DNA from: CANIGN01 sp041391385 | GTDB taxonomy: Bacteria; Bdellovibrionota; UBA2428 | DNA length: 64,000 nucleotides | NCBI GenBank assembly: GCA_041391385.1 | Contig: JAWKOD010000007.1 | Location: 124,001 to 188,000, forward strand | Reading direction: 5' to 3' | Shown: piece after piece, positions 1 to 7,740 of the stretch | Position numbering within the stretch: the first letter of the stretch is position 1 | Layout of the letters: the number at the start of each line of letters is the position of its first letter | The notes under the pieces: generated by a model | The model's database searches: none | What the model was told of the DNA's origin: nothing | Seen by the model: only the letters and a program-made list of their open reading frames with translations | Program-made: the position numbers and the translations under genes

Positions 1-1
1 C

Positions 2-640
2 ATCAAAGATATTTCTGACAGCATTCAAGTCGACATGGCCTATGTCGGACGAAAAAACTTTTTAGGCCGCAGAGTAGCTGGATACGAAGCCAACAAATGC
101 TACTTAAAAGAAGAAGCAGCTGTAGCCCTCGAAAGAGCCAACCAAATACTCCAAGCTCAAAACAAATTAATCATTGTTCGGGATTGCTGGCGTCCAACTC
201 AAGCAAGCTTTGACATGTCTCGCTGGGCCGATGCTCAGGACCAGAGAAATCTTAAAAAAAATGACCTTAGCTCTACTCAACAAATAATATTTGAAGATAC
301 TCGTCTTTTTGATTCCCTTGGCTTTCTTAAAACAAGTCGACTTAAACGTCTCGACTACTTAGCCACTTACTCGAATCACAATAAAGGCGGCACTGTAGAC
401 ATAGAACTTCTTGAGTGGGCTAGCTACAGATGGAAAAAAGCAGATACCGGCACCGACTTTGATGTTTTCTCTCCACGTTCAGCTATGAATGCCAGGGTCA
501 ACGAAACCGCAAGGAGCAACCGAAATCTTATAGCAGGAGCCATGAAAAGCTCTGGATTCAGAGGGCTCTACAGTGAATGGTGGCACTGGACCCATAGGGC
601 CTCTAACAGTGGCGACTACCTTGACGGCACAGTAGACTGA
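2..640 (+). CDS. D-alanyl-D-alanine dipeptidase, VanX/DdpX type (peptidase M15D), 5'-partial
   Basis: Zinc dipeptidase that splits D-Ala-D-Ala, used in peptidoglycan turnover. The frame is open to the left edge of the window (it reads IKDISDSIQVDM up to the ATG at 35), and these residues match the usual VanX N-terminus, so the true start lies upstream and ATG 35 is internal. Counting from ATG 35, the zinc-site motif SNHNKGGTVD gives His115 and Asp122, and EWWHW gives the catalytic base Glu181 and third zinc ligand His184. RDCWRP and TGTDFDVFS are also VanX-family signatures. All catalytic residues are present, so it should be active. Whether a signal peptide precedes it cannot be seen. Biological role (wall recycling, wall remodelling or D-Ala-D-Ala use as nutrient) is inference. 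Confidence 0.88.
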   Translation: MKDISDSIQVDMAYVGRKNFLGRRVAGYEANKCYLKEEAAVALERANQILQAQNKLIIVRDCWRPTQASFDMSRWADAQDQRNLKKNDLSSTQQIIFEDTRLFDSLGFLKTSRLKRLDYLATYSNHNKGGTVDIELLEWASYRWKKADTGTDFDVFSPRSAMNARVNETARSNRNLIAGAMKSSGFRGLYSEWWHWTHRASNSGDYLDGTVD

Positions 641-700
641 AGAGCCGTATTTTTTACAAAATTTCTTTAAATATTAATCCAAATAGAGTCCTTCAAATCC

Positions 701-794
701 GGCAGTGTTTCCGGATGATCCGCGAACTTTCCCTCAGGTACCGGGAAAATGGCCGCTGCCATTAAGAAAACGATTTTGGCGCAGTAGGCTGTGC
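701..794 (+). promoter_or_regulatory. Candidate structured RNA leader (multi-stem) upstream of a secreted protein gene
   Basis: The 238-base gap between the dipeptidase and the next gene contains a compact fold. P1 pairs 701-707 with 754-760 (GGCAGTG with CGCTGCC, one wobble). Inside it are a CGGA/TCCG hairpin (712-722) and a TTTCCC/GGGAAA hairpin (728-748), making a three-way junction. A separate GCGCAG/CTGTGC hairpin with a TAGG loop follows at 779-794. The region looks more GC-rich than its flanks. I could not match it to a riboswitch class. The strand is assumed from the downstream gene; the complement would fold similarly. Confidence 0.4.
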
Positions 795-878
795 TTAAAA
801 TTGAAATTGTATTTGATATTGCTACTCTCTTGAGTGTTCCGCGAGTGTTTCTCATTAGCGAACAAGGAGGAGATTAAA

Positions 879-1682
879 ATGTTTAAACAAAAATGGAGTT
901 TGAATTTTATAAAGATAATTGCTTTTTGTGCAGTTCTTGCACCCACGCTAAGTATTGCTTGTCCTGAGGGAAGTTATACTGAACGCACAATCGATAGAAA
1001 CTATTCTAGCCGCATAAGTCCTGTCGCTTTTCCCGTAGCAAGGCACTTAGGCTTGAATGAAAGTTGTTATGGGCGTCGACTCTATAAAATTCAAATGTGG
1101 GCTTCAACAAGTGCAGGTGCAGGACTCGCTACATTGCTTGTAAACGGGCGACCCGTTGGCATTACTCAAAAATTAGACTCAGAAGTTAAGCTTTACGAGT
1201 TCCCATTGGACCTCGATTACAACTTTATGGGTATGCACTTGAACATGGCCAGCATGGAAATACGACTTGCGGGAGACTTTTATGTAAGCAAAGTTTCTGC
1301 TGTCTTGAACACAGATGAAGACGTTGAAGTAAGTGAGGACCCCTGGTCCGACTATGGAATTATATTGGGTCAATCACAGGACTTCGTTCAAGAATTAACA
1401 CAATCAACTTTAGAGATTAAAAAAGAAGACAATCCACTGAGTATGTTAGTTTTTGTAGCGCGCAAAGCTGATATCTCAATTCAAACAATTCGAGTTTATT
1501 GGGCAGATGGCACTCACCAAAACTATGGTCCCGTAGTTATCCCAAGTGGTGAAGCAAGAAGAATTGACAACAACGATACTAAAGAAATTTCAAGAGTGCT
1601 TATTAAAGCAAAAGCTGCTGCTGATAATGATGATGACTCTAGTTCAGGCTACCTAGAGATGCGCGGCATTCAAGCAGAGTAG
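879..1682 (+). CDS. Secreted protein of unknown function
   Basis: Not recognised. I chose ATG 879 because a strong ribosome site (AAGGAGGAG) lies just upstream and the protein then begins with a typical Sec signal peptide (MFKQK, a hydrophobic stretch, then LSIA before CPEG). An in-frame ATG at 834 would add 15 residues ahead of the signal and is unlikely. The mature part of about 240 residues is rich in short alternating beta-like segments and ends in a low-complexity acidic and serine stretch near DNDDDSSS. Two cysteines near the mature N-terminus could form a disulfide. No catalytic motif is visible. It is preceded by a structured leader candidate (701-794) and followed by a hairpin (1690-1725), so it is probably a single-gene transcript, exported to the periplasm or surface. 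Confidence 0.7.
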   Translation: MFKQKWSLNFIKIIAFCAVLAPTLSIACPEGSYTERTIDRNYSSRISPVAFPVARHLGLNESCYGRRLYKIQMWASTSAGAGLATLLVNGRPVGITQKLDSEVKLYEFPLDLDYNFMGMHLNMASMEIRLAGDFYVSKVSAVLNTDEDVEVSEDPWSDYGIILGQSQDFVQELTQSTLEIKKEDNPLSMLVFVARKADISIQTIRVYWADGTHQNYGPVVIPSGEARRIDNNDTKEISRVLIKAKAAADNDDDSSSGYLEMRGIQAE

Positions 1683-1689
1683 TCATAAC

Positions 1690-1725
1690 TGGGGCAATTT
1701 TACCAAGAATGGAACAATTGCCCCA
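1690..1725 (+). terminator. Hairpin after the secreted protein gene, terminator-like
   Basis: TGGGGCAATT (1690-1699) pairs perfectly with AATTGCCCCA (1716-1725) around a 16-base loop, eight bases after the stop codon at 1682. No T-run follows, so it may act as an RNA-end stabiliser or a weak terminator. Confidence 0.45.
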
Positions 1726-1810
1726 ACTCAAATAATGAGAAGTCTCTCCATTTCCCAAATAGACAAACAGCGTTTGAGACTGCAAAATAGATCCTTACAG
1801 GAGATCCAAC

Positions 1811-2308
1811 ATGAACTTAGCCCACTTGCACCTCATATTGAACCACATCCCAATTGTAGGAATTCCAATTGCCTTAGCATTTCTTATCCAGGGGATTTGG
1901 GCCAAAAACAAATCAACCCAGAAATTTTCACTCATTGTACTTTTTGTCTTGGCACTTATCGTACTTCCTGTTTTTTACACGGGTGAACCTGCCGAGGAAG
2001 TAATTGAACACCTACCAGGCGTTACTGAGGCCTTTATTCATCCTCACGAGGAAGCCGCTGAACTCTCATTAATACTTACGCTAATTACTGGAGCCTTAGC
2101 TTTTCTTGCTCTTTTCTTTCAAAAAGACGAAAAGAAAGCGAGAATTCTAAACTTTGGAGTTATCGGCGTAGCAACAATAGCCACTGCCAGTCTCATTTAC
2201 ACAGCCAACCTTGGGGGCCAGATTCGACATACCGAGTTTCGCTCTAGCAGTATAGGGGAAACGGAATCCTCTACAATGGACACACTAGAACACGAAGACG
2301 ACGACTAA
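1811..2308 (+). CDS. Four-helix membrane protein, DUF2231-like
   Basis: A 165-residue inner-membrane protein with four hydrophobic segments. The N-terminal HLHLILNHIPIVG motif and the late GGQIRHTEF motif fit DUF2231-like membrane proteins, which often have membrane-embedded histidines and may bind haem or metal; that function is inference. The C-terminal tail is acidic (HEDDD). The start is supported by AGGAGAT about 6 bases upstream of the ATG at 1811. It stands alone, ending 23 bases before the convergent fusion gene on the other strand. Confidence 0.6.
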   Translation: MNLAHLHLILNHIPIVGIPIALAFLIQGIWAKNKSTQKFSLIVLFVLALIVLPVFYTGEPAEEVIEHLPGVTEAFIHPHEEAAELSLILTLITGALAFLALFFQKDEKKARILNFGVIGVATIATASLIYTANLGGQIRHTEFRSSSIGETESSTMDTLEHEDDD

Positions 2309-2331
2309 AGTAAAATTCAAATAAGCGTTAT

Positions 2332-4239
2332 TTAAACGCCTACATCAACAGCTTCTGCAGCCACTCCTACAACATCATCTGTTGCAGGCTCAGCAGAAGG
2401 CTCAACTTTAGCCTCAGTGTCTCTCAAATTCTTCTTCATAAATGCTGGAAGTATGAATGAAGCATAATGCAACTCGGGGCTGTAATATCTAAAATCAATT
2501 TGAGATTTAGTAGCCTTCTCGCGATCAAAATCGTCTAGAGGATGAAAGCTTTCACTTGAAAAAGCGAAACTCCACAAACCTCCCGGATATGTCGCGTTGC
2601 TGTAATTGTAGATAAAGACCTTAGAAAACACAGTAGACAAAGTTCTCCTTAACGCCTTTTGAGTATCGGCATTAAAAAGAGGCGACTCTGCCTGAGAAAC
2701 AATCACTCCGCCAGCAGCTAAGACATACTTAAGGCTTTCATAAAACTCTTCGCTGTGAAGAGTTGTTGGCTCAGCCGAAGTCGAATACGTATCCACCAGA
2801 ACAACGTCGAATTGTTTTTCAGACTTCTCCATAAACGAAGCTAAAGTCCCAATTACTAATTCAAAACGAGAATCAGCCATAACTTGAGCAGGCCATTCGA
2901 AGTGTCGCTTAGCGGCTTCAATCACCTTGGCATCAGGCTCAATGCAGACACATTCGATCAGGGAATTGTGCTTTAAAACTTCACGAGCGACTCCCAAGTC
3001 CCCTCCACCAATAATTAAAACTCGTGCCGGATCAGGATGTACAAACATTGGCACGTGAGTCATCATCTCATGATAAATAAATTCATCTTTATCTGCACAA
3101 ACAATTTGCCCATTGCAAACAAGTGTCTTACCCCAAGCTTCTGTATTGTGAACTTCAACTAGTTGAAGTTCACTTTTTTCCTTATAAAAAGTTTCTATTA
3201 CTCTTGACCCAACAGAATACTTATCATTTTTCTCAAAAAACCAATCTTGAGCCTCTTCTTTTGGTGTTTCTTCTACTAATTTTTTTTCAACAAACTTAGG
3301 AATTTCAATTTTTGTTAAAACTTCGCATGCTTGCTTTTCTTGAAGAGCATAAAACTTTAAAAAATGGCCGCTTGTTAGCGCCGTTTCTAACTTGTAATTT
3401 CCCTCGCCTTCGACATAAGCGTTAAATGGCATAGGTCCTTCAGAGCCAAACAAGATGACTTCATAGGATTTTGGCTGAAACAATGACTTCACAGAAGCCA
3501 CAAGCTCATCAATTTCTTGATCAAAACAATTTGTTTCAAAACTAGCATAGCTAAAGAAATCATCAGGATTTACATGAAAGGTAAAATAACGATCCCCTTT
3601 AATAGCATTCAAAACATATCCGAAAGGCTCATAGCCATGATCTAAAACATCAAAGGACCCAAAAAAGTTTTTAAAATCAGGATTTTCAGATATCCACTTG
3701 CGCGCAACTATCTTGCCTTTTGTAAAATGCGACTTAACTTCTGCGCTAAGACCATGCATGGCCACTTCAAGCGTTGACTCCGAATCCTTCAAATAAGAAG
3801 AGGCTTTATCCATGTAAAAAAGATAAATATGACTTCCCGTTTCGGGGCCCAACCTACAGGCTTGACCGGGAACCATACGCGCTAACTCTTCAGCATCTTG
3901 AAAAAAAGGACTTATTTTCAAATCAGGAAAGGCTTCATTTTTATATTCATAAAAAAGAGCATCCACCTCTTCCATCTTAAAATGAGTGAGGAATTCCCGA
4001 AGCGCAGAAACTAATCGCGTATGAGATCCACCAATCATTAAAAACTTATGTGGAAACACAAAAAGAGACGCATCTGATAATAAATAGCTATCGCAGAGTG
4101 GTGAAGTCACGGAACTCACAATATGAGCACCCGAAACTTTTGCCACAGATTCCCAAAAACTTTTAGGTAAACTTTTAAGCGACTTTGCGCCTTGCTTAAT
4201 AGAAAGCTCTAACTTCTTCTCTGATCCTTCAAAATACAT
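2332..4239 (-). CDS. Eukaryote-type AdoMetDC domain fused to a spermidine-synthase-like domain; probable pseudoenzyme
   Basis: Residues 1-300 align without gaps at key points to eukaryotic S-adenosylmethionine decarboxylase: FEGSEK (Glu4, Glu7), YLLSDASLFV at 52-61, FFSYASFETN near 228, and the processing histidine at 222. Residues 330-600 are SpeE-like: DEFIYHEM, GGGDLG, a TYPGGLW motif. AdoMetDC makes the aminopropyl donor and SpeE transfers it to putrescine, so a fusion makes pathway sense. However, the pyruvoyl-forming serine (human Ser68) is Ala57, its preceding Glu is Asp56, the proton-donor Cys82 is Gly71 and Ser229 is Val209. In the SpeE half, the catalytic Asp (human D173) is Ser486 and the adenine-contacting D155 is Thr465. 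The C-terminal tail (605-635) is Ala/Glu-rich. The start codon follows a run of eight G. Fold assignment is solid; activity is doubtful. Confidence 0.8.
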   Translation of the reverse strand: MYFEGSEKKLELSIKQGAKSLKSLPKSFWESVAKVSGAHIVSSVTSPLCDSYLLSDASLFVFPHKFLMIGGSHTRLVSALREFLTHFKMEEVDALFYEYKNEAFPDLKISPFFQDAEELARMVPGQACRLGPETGSHIYLFYMDKASSYLKDSESTLEVAMHGLSAEVKSHFTKGKIVARKWISENPDFKNFFGSFDVLDHGYEPFGYVLNAIKGDRYFTFHVNPDDFFSYASFETNCFDQEIDELVASVKSLFQPKSYEVILFGSEGPMPFNAYVEGEGNYKLETALTSGHFLKFYALQEKQACEVLTKIEIPKFVEKKLVEETPKEEAQDWFFEKNDKYSVGSRVIETFYKEKSELQLVEVHNTEAWGKTLVCNGQIVCADKDEFIYHEMMTHVPMFVHPDPARVLIIGGGDLGVAREVLKHNSLIECVCIEPDAKVIEAAKRHFEWPAQVMADSRFELVIGTLASFMEKSEKQFDVVLVDTYSTSAEPTTLHSEEFYESLKYVLAAGGVIVSQAESPLFNADTQKALRRTLSTVFSKVFIYNYSNATYPGGLWSFAFSSESFHPLDDFDREKATKSQIDFRYYSPELHYASFILPAFMKKNLRDTEAKVEPSAEPATDDVVGVAAEAVDVGV

Positions 4240-4269
4240 ATCCCCCCCCTAACTTTAACAAAAAATGAC

Positions 4270-4752
4270 TCAAGAACGCGATTCAATACTGTGCTTATCA
4301 ATAACCGCTAAGGTCATTCGACAAATACAGGATAACTTACTGTTAACCTCTAGGCGGGCTTCCCAAACCTGAGTCTTTTGACCAATATGCAAAGGCTTGC
4401 ACGTAGCAACTACCTTTGAACCTTCAAAAGCGGGCCGTATATGATTAGCATTTATCTCGAGCCCCACACAGCGAGCTTGCTCAGGGTCTACGCAGTAATT
4501 AGCAGCCGCGCTACAAATACTCTCAGCCAATACGACATTGGCCCCCCCATTGGCTATTCCCATAGGCTGGCGGGTTCGGTGATCTACAGGCATAGTCGCT
4601 TTAATATAGTCAGCCCCTATCTCTATAACTTCAATCCCTAGCCATTCAGCACAGGTTTTTTCGGCTCTAATTGCAAAATCTTCGATGCTGACATCATTAA
4701 ACCAAATCGCCACACATTGATTAAACACCTTTTTCAAGCGAGTGTGAATCAT
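4270..4752 (-). CDS. Hotdog-fold acyl-CoA thioesterase, YdiI/MenI-like
   Basis: Cytoplasmic PaaI-type hotdog thioesterase that hydrolyses an acyl- or aroyl-CoA. From residue 40 on it tracks E. coli YdiI/MenI closely: ATMPVDHRTRQP, NVVLAES (catalytic Glu), VGLEINANHIRP and CKPLHIGQKTQVW. One departure stands out: the HGG that shapes the YdiI active site is NGG here, replacing a conserved histidine. The N-terminus is about 18 residues longer than YdiI, so a start nearer residue 15 is possible, although no better start codon is visible. The gene is divergent from the glycosyltransferase gene at 4777, with 24 bases between starts. Substrate is unknown; a menaquinone-pathway role is only suggested by homology. 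Confidence 0.75.
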   Translation of the reverse strand: MIHTRLKKVFNQCVAIWFNDVSIEDFAIRAEKTCAEWLGIEVIEIGADYIKATMPVDHRTRQPMGIANGGANVVLAESICSAAANYCVDPEQARCVGLEINANHIRPAFEGSKVVATCKPLHIGQKTQVWEARLEVNSKLSCICRMTLAVIDKHSIESRS

Positions 4753-4776
4753 GTAGATTAAAAACTACAAACTTAA

Positions 4777-5832
4777 ATGATGACTCGTAACTCGCTCGAC
4801 ATAGTTATTCGATTTTCTAGCCTTGGAGACATCGTTCTCTGCTCTGCGTTCATTGAGAAACTTGCTCGCCAAAAAGATCCACACCAAATCATATTTGCCA
4901 CTCAAAGCTCATTTAGAGATATTGTGAGTACATTTAAGCAAGCACCTCACAAAATCTGGGCCCTCCCCTCGTCATCTTTGTCAGTTTTCTTTAAAACATG
5001 GGGACTTCTCAATAGTGAGCACTCTCAGCGCCCGCTTCACTCCCTGAGAGTCTACGATCTTCACGGGGTTCCAAAGTCCTTTTTTCTCAAATGTGCTGCC
5101 TTTATTTTTGCCCTTACGCACGGAATTGATTACGTGAGCTCAACAACATCTAAAAAAAGCATCCGCAGATGGCTCACTCTTTTGTTCAAAAAAGACCTCA
5201 TGGGGCAACGTCACGTCTATGCCGAACACCAAAAGCTCATCACTTCATCCCCTGAAATTCTCCTTCCACAACTCACGCATAAACACTCAAGCCCTCACTA
5301 TTCCCAAGACAGAGTTAAAAAAATCTTAATTGCTCCTGACAGCCAGCACTGGAAAAAGAAATGGCCCGTAACTCTATGGGAAGAATTTTTTCGACTCGCA
5401 TATATTTCTATTCCCAATGCGGAGTATACACTCGTAGGCGGAATTGATGTTTTCCCTATGGACTTCCTAGATCAACTGAAAGAAAGCTATGGCCAGCGAT
5501 TTCAAAATAAACTCGGACAACTTCCCCTAGTGGACCTGCCTCGTATTGCAGCCGAGCACGACCTCACGCTCTGTGGAAATTCCGCTTGGCAGCATATATC
5601 TGAGTCCGTGTCCGTTCCCGTCATTTCACTCCCAGGCCCCATCGTAAAAGGTTTTGGATTTTCTCCTTTTTTAGAAGATTCACGAGAATTAGAGGTGCAC
5701 CTCAATTGTCGTCCCTGTACACGGCATGGTGGTGGAGTCTGCCACATGAAAGGCGACAACTTTCACGCCTGTATGAAGCGAATTAGCCCTGAGCTTTTGC
5801 TCAAAAATACCAAGGAACTATTGCGTTTATGA
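4777..5832 (+). CDS. Glycosyltransferase family 9 (heptosyltransferase-like)
   Basis: Transfers a sugar, typically ADP-heptose, to the LPS core at the inner face of the inner membrane. The N-terminus has the GT9 pattern with IRFSSLGDIVL (residues 11-21). The C-terminal half has the nucleotide-sugar region (IAPDSQHWKKKWP, then CGNSAWQHISESVSVP and LPGP), and a cysteine/histidine-rich end (NCRPC, GVCHMKG). Length of 351 fits the family. It overlaps the next gene, waaA, by four bases (ATGA), so the two are translationally coupled and form an LPS core operon. The exact acceptor (WaaC- or WaaF-like) cannot be told from sequence alone. Start is ATG 4777 or the adjacent ATG 4780; no clear Shine-Dalgarno is seen. 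Confidence 0.82.
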   Translation: MMTRNSLDIVIRFSSLGDIVLCSAFIEKLARQKDPHQIIFATQSSFRDIVSTFKQAPHKIWALPSSSLSVFFKTWGLLNSEHSQRPLHSLRVYDLHGVPKSFFLKCAAFIFALTHGIDYVSSTTSKKSIRRWLTLLFKKDLMGQRHVYAEHQKLITSSPEILLPQLTHKHSSPHYSQDRVKKILIAPDSQHWKKKWPVTLWEEFFRLAYISIPNAEYTLVGGIDVFPMDFLDQLKESYGQRFQNKLGQLPLVDLPRIAAEHDLTLCGNSAWQHISESVSVPVISLPGPIVKGFGFSPFLEDSRELEVHLNCRPCTRHGGGVCHMKGDNFHACMKRISPELLLKNTKELLRL

Positions 5833-7052
5833 ACTTAAGTAAACTCGGAAGTCTTCTTTACCGTGGAGTTGAATTTCTATGCATGAATATTAGCGCTTCA
5901 CATAAAGTGACAATGACTCTCGACTATCGACGCCGCTGGCAAAGCTTCCTGCCTAAAAAATCCCCCGAGCTCCCGAGCTTATGGATCCATGGTGCCAGCG
6001 TTGGAGAACTTGAAGATTTAGCAGCCTTTTACGGAAACGCTGAACTTGTAAAGAAAGCTGGTTATTCTCAAGAGCAACTCATCATAACTAGCTCATCTCC
6101 TTCTGCAGAAGAATTTCTAGAAAAACTAAAGAAAAAAATAAATCCTCTCTATGCCGGCCCTATTCCTCCCGACGTCCTTCCACGCGTAAAAGAATTTTTT
6201 AATTTTTTAAAGCCAGAACTTCTCATACTTAGCCAATCAGACGTATGGCCCGTGCTCTTAAGTATAGCCAAAGACAACTTAGCTAAAGGCGCTATATGGC
6301 TTCCACATAAAGAACAAAGTGCCGCTTGGGCGCGAAACATGCTCCTAGCTCCAATCGTAAAAACTGTCGGCCAACGCAGACAAGAAGCTCCAAATCCATT
6401 GCCTTCTGCACGATCAGAATTTGTAGGCAGTCCCCGCATTGACCGCATACTTGAACGCATTCAAGAAAGTAAATCAAAGCCACATCCGCTACAAGATATT
6501 TTACCGGCTAACGATAAAACATCGTCCAAGAAAATTAGGATTTTAATCGGCTCGGCATGGAAAGAAGATGCCAAGCTCATGAGCGAAGCTCTCAGCAAAA
6601 TACGCCTGGAAGATCAAAATAAATTTGAAGTCATTGTCATTCCGCATGACACAAAGAACCCCACCGAAGTATCTGCAATTTCCTCTTATCTAGGAAAAAA
6701 TATTATTTCACGAGAGGGAATTTTGCTTGAAGCCTACAACGGCTTCGCCCTTGCCTTTGTAGGCGGAGCTTTTAGAACTGGCTTGCATAATATCATTGAA
6801 CCATTGGCCTGGGGGATTCCCACTTTTTGCGGCACTGACACTCACAAACAACCAGATGCGCCCTTTTACATCTCACAGGGATCGTTAAAAAGAGTAAACA
6901 ACTCCGAAGACTTAAGGGAACTTCTTATAGCTACTCTAGAAGATAACTTTCTATTTAAAGAATGGAAAGAAAAAGCAAAAGACGCCCAACAACTACTCTC
7001 TTCTCAAAGTGGCGCATCCGAAAGACTCGTAAAACTGATTAATGAATCTTAA
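5829..7052 (+). CDS. waaA: 3-deoxy-D-manno-octulosonic acid (Kdo) transferase
   Basis: GT30 enzyme that adds Kdo from CMP-Kdo to lipid A on the cytoplasmic side of the inner membrane. Family markers are WIHGASVGELEDL near residue 53 (the catalytic glutamate region), GSAWKEDAKLM near 240, VIPHD near 272, and GGAFRTGLHNIIEPLAWG near 312, where the family has GGSFVxxGGHNxxEPAxxG. Length 407 is normal. The N-terminal membrane anchor is weaker than usual. It starts inside the end of the GT9 gene (four-base overlap) and ends four bases inside the convergent cytochrome gene. It supports an LPS-bearing outer membrane. Confidence 0.87.
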   Translation: MNLSKLGSLLYRGVEFLCMNISASHKVTMTLDYRRRWQSFLPKKSPELPSLWIHGASVGELEDLAAFYGNAELVKKAGYSQEQLIITSSSPSAEEFLEKLKKKINPLYAGPIPPDVLPRVKEFFNFLKPELLILSQSDVWPVLLSIAKDNLAKGAIWLPHKEQSAAWARNMLLAPIVKTVGQRRQEAPNPLPSARSEFVGSPRIDRILERIQESKSKPHPLQDILPANDKTSSKKIRILIGSAWKEDAKLMSEALSKIRLEDQNKFEVIVIPHDTKNPTEVSAISSYLGKNIISREGILLEAYNGFALAFVGGAFRTGLHNIIEPLAWGIPTFCGTDTHKQPDAPFYISQGSLKRVNNSEDLRELLIATLEDNFLFKEWKEKAKDAQQLLSSQSGASERLVKLINES

Positions 7053-7711
7053 AGTTTAGACCAAGGCCTTATCCAAGTTTTCTGAACGGCGTGTTTGATA
7101 CTCTCAAGAGATGTAGATTGCTTCCAATTCAAACTTTTATATCTCAACTTCGCCTCTGACGACTCGGGCCAAGTCTCTAGCTTTTTCACAAACAATTCTT
7201 TTTCTTTTTCAGTCATCCAAAACTTCCCTGGAGTCGTCAAAGGTCTTTCATCTTCAGCATGGCACTGCAAGCAAAGCTCCGGATTCTTATCAGATATCAC
7301 TGCTTCTTGTGATGTGAGATGAAGAGAAAAGGCTTCATACTCTCCGTTTTCTCTATTCAACTGAACGATTTCTAGACTTGAGGCTGAGTGCTCCTCTTCT
7401 TCATCCGCATAGAGAGTTCCACAATTAAAACTCATGACCATGCTAGAATCCTCATTATGAATGAGTATGCGAGGACAATCTACTGATGCGGCTTGAACGG
7501 AAGTACTCTCTTTTAAGGCAAGAAAGTTTTTTCTCAAAAAAGCTGGTATTTTTTCAGATTTCATAAAATCAGATACTGAACGAGGGTTTTCCCTTGAGAC
7601 AATATCTTCAATATTTTCCAAATGAAAAGCCGCTTCAGAGTTCAATGCACACAAAGAAGCAAGCCATAAAAAGGCACCCCCCTTATAGTTATTGATGCAC
7701 CTATTTCCCAT
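7049..7711 (-). CDS. Secreted mono-haem c-type cytochrome-like protein
   Basis: A 220-residue exported protein of no recognised family. The N-terminus has a hydrophobic signal (FLWLASLCALNSEAAF). One haem-attachment motif CLQCH sits in the second half, preceded by a segment with many acids and followed by RPLTTPGKFW. A single CxxCH predicts covalent haem and a periplasmic place for maturation. There is no other electron-transfer gene next to it, and it converges on waaA with a four-base overlap of the 3' ends. An in-frame later start near the hydrophobic segment is possible. Haem binding is inferred from the motif only. Confidence 0.6.
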   Translation of the reverse strand: MGNRCINNYKGGAFLWLASLCALNSEAAFHLENIEDIVSRENPRSVSDFMKSEKIPAFLRKNFLALKESTSVQAASVDCPRILIHNEDSSMVMSFNCGTLYADEEEEHSASSLEIVQLNRENGEYEAFSLHLTSQEAVISDKNPELCLQCHAEDERPLTTPGKFWMTEKEKELFVKKLETWPESSEAKLRYKSLNWKQSTSLESIKHAVQKTWIRPWSKL

Positions 7712-7740
7712 AATGATTAAAAGGGAAACTAATAGTAATT

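Noticed and set aside
641..878. Cyclic-di-GMP (GEMM) or other known riboswitch in the leader before 879
   Set aside because: The conserved GEMM core (GGCAAACC and ACGCAAAGC) is absent on both strands, and no TPP, cobalamin, glycine, SAM or preQ1 core was found. Kept only as an unassigned fold.
1735..1986. Reading frame overlapping the start of the DUF2231-like gene
   Set aside because: Out of frame with the well-supported membrane protein, no ribosome site, and no coding look.
4060..4090. Ser58 as an alternative pyruvoyl-forming serine in the AdoMetDC-like domain
   Set aside because: It aligns with human Ser69, not Ser68, with no gap on either side, and the preceding residue is Ala rather than Glu.
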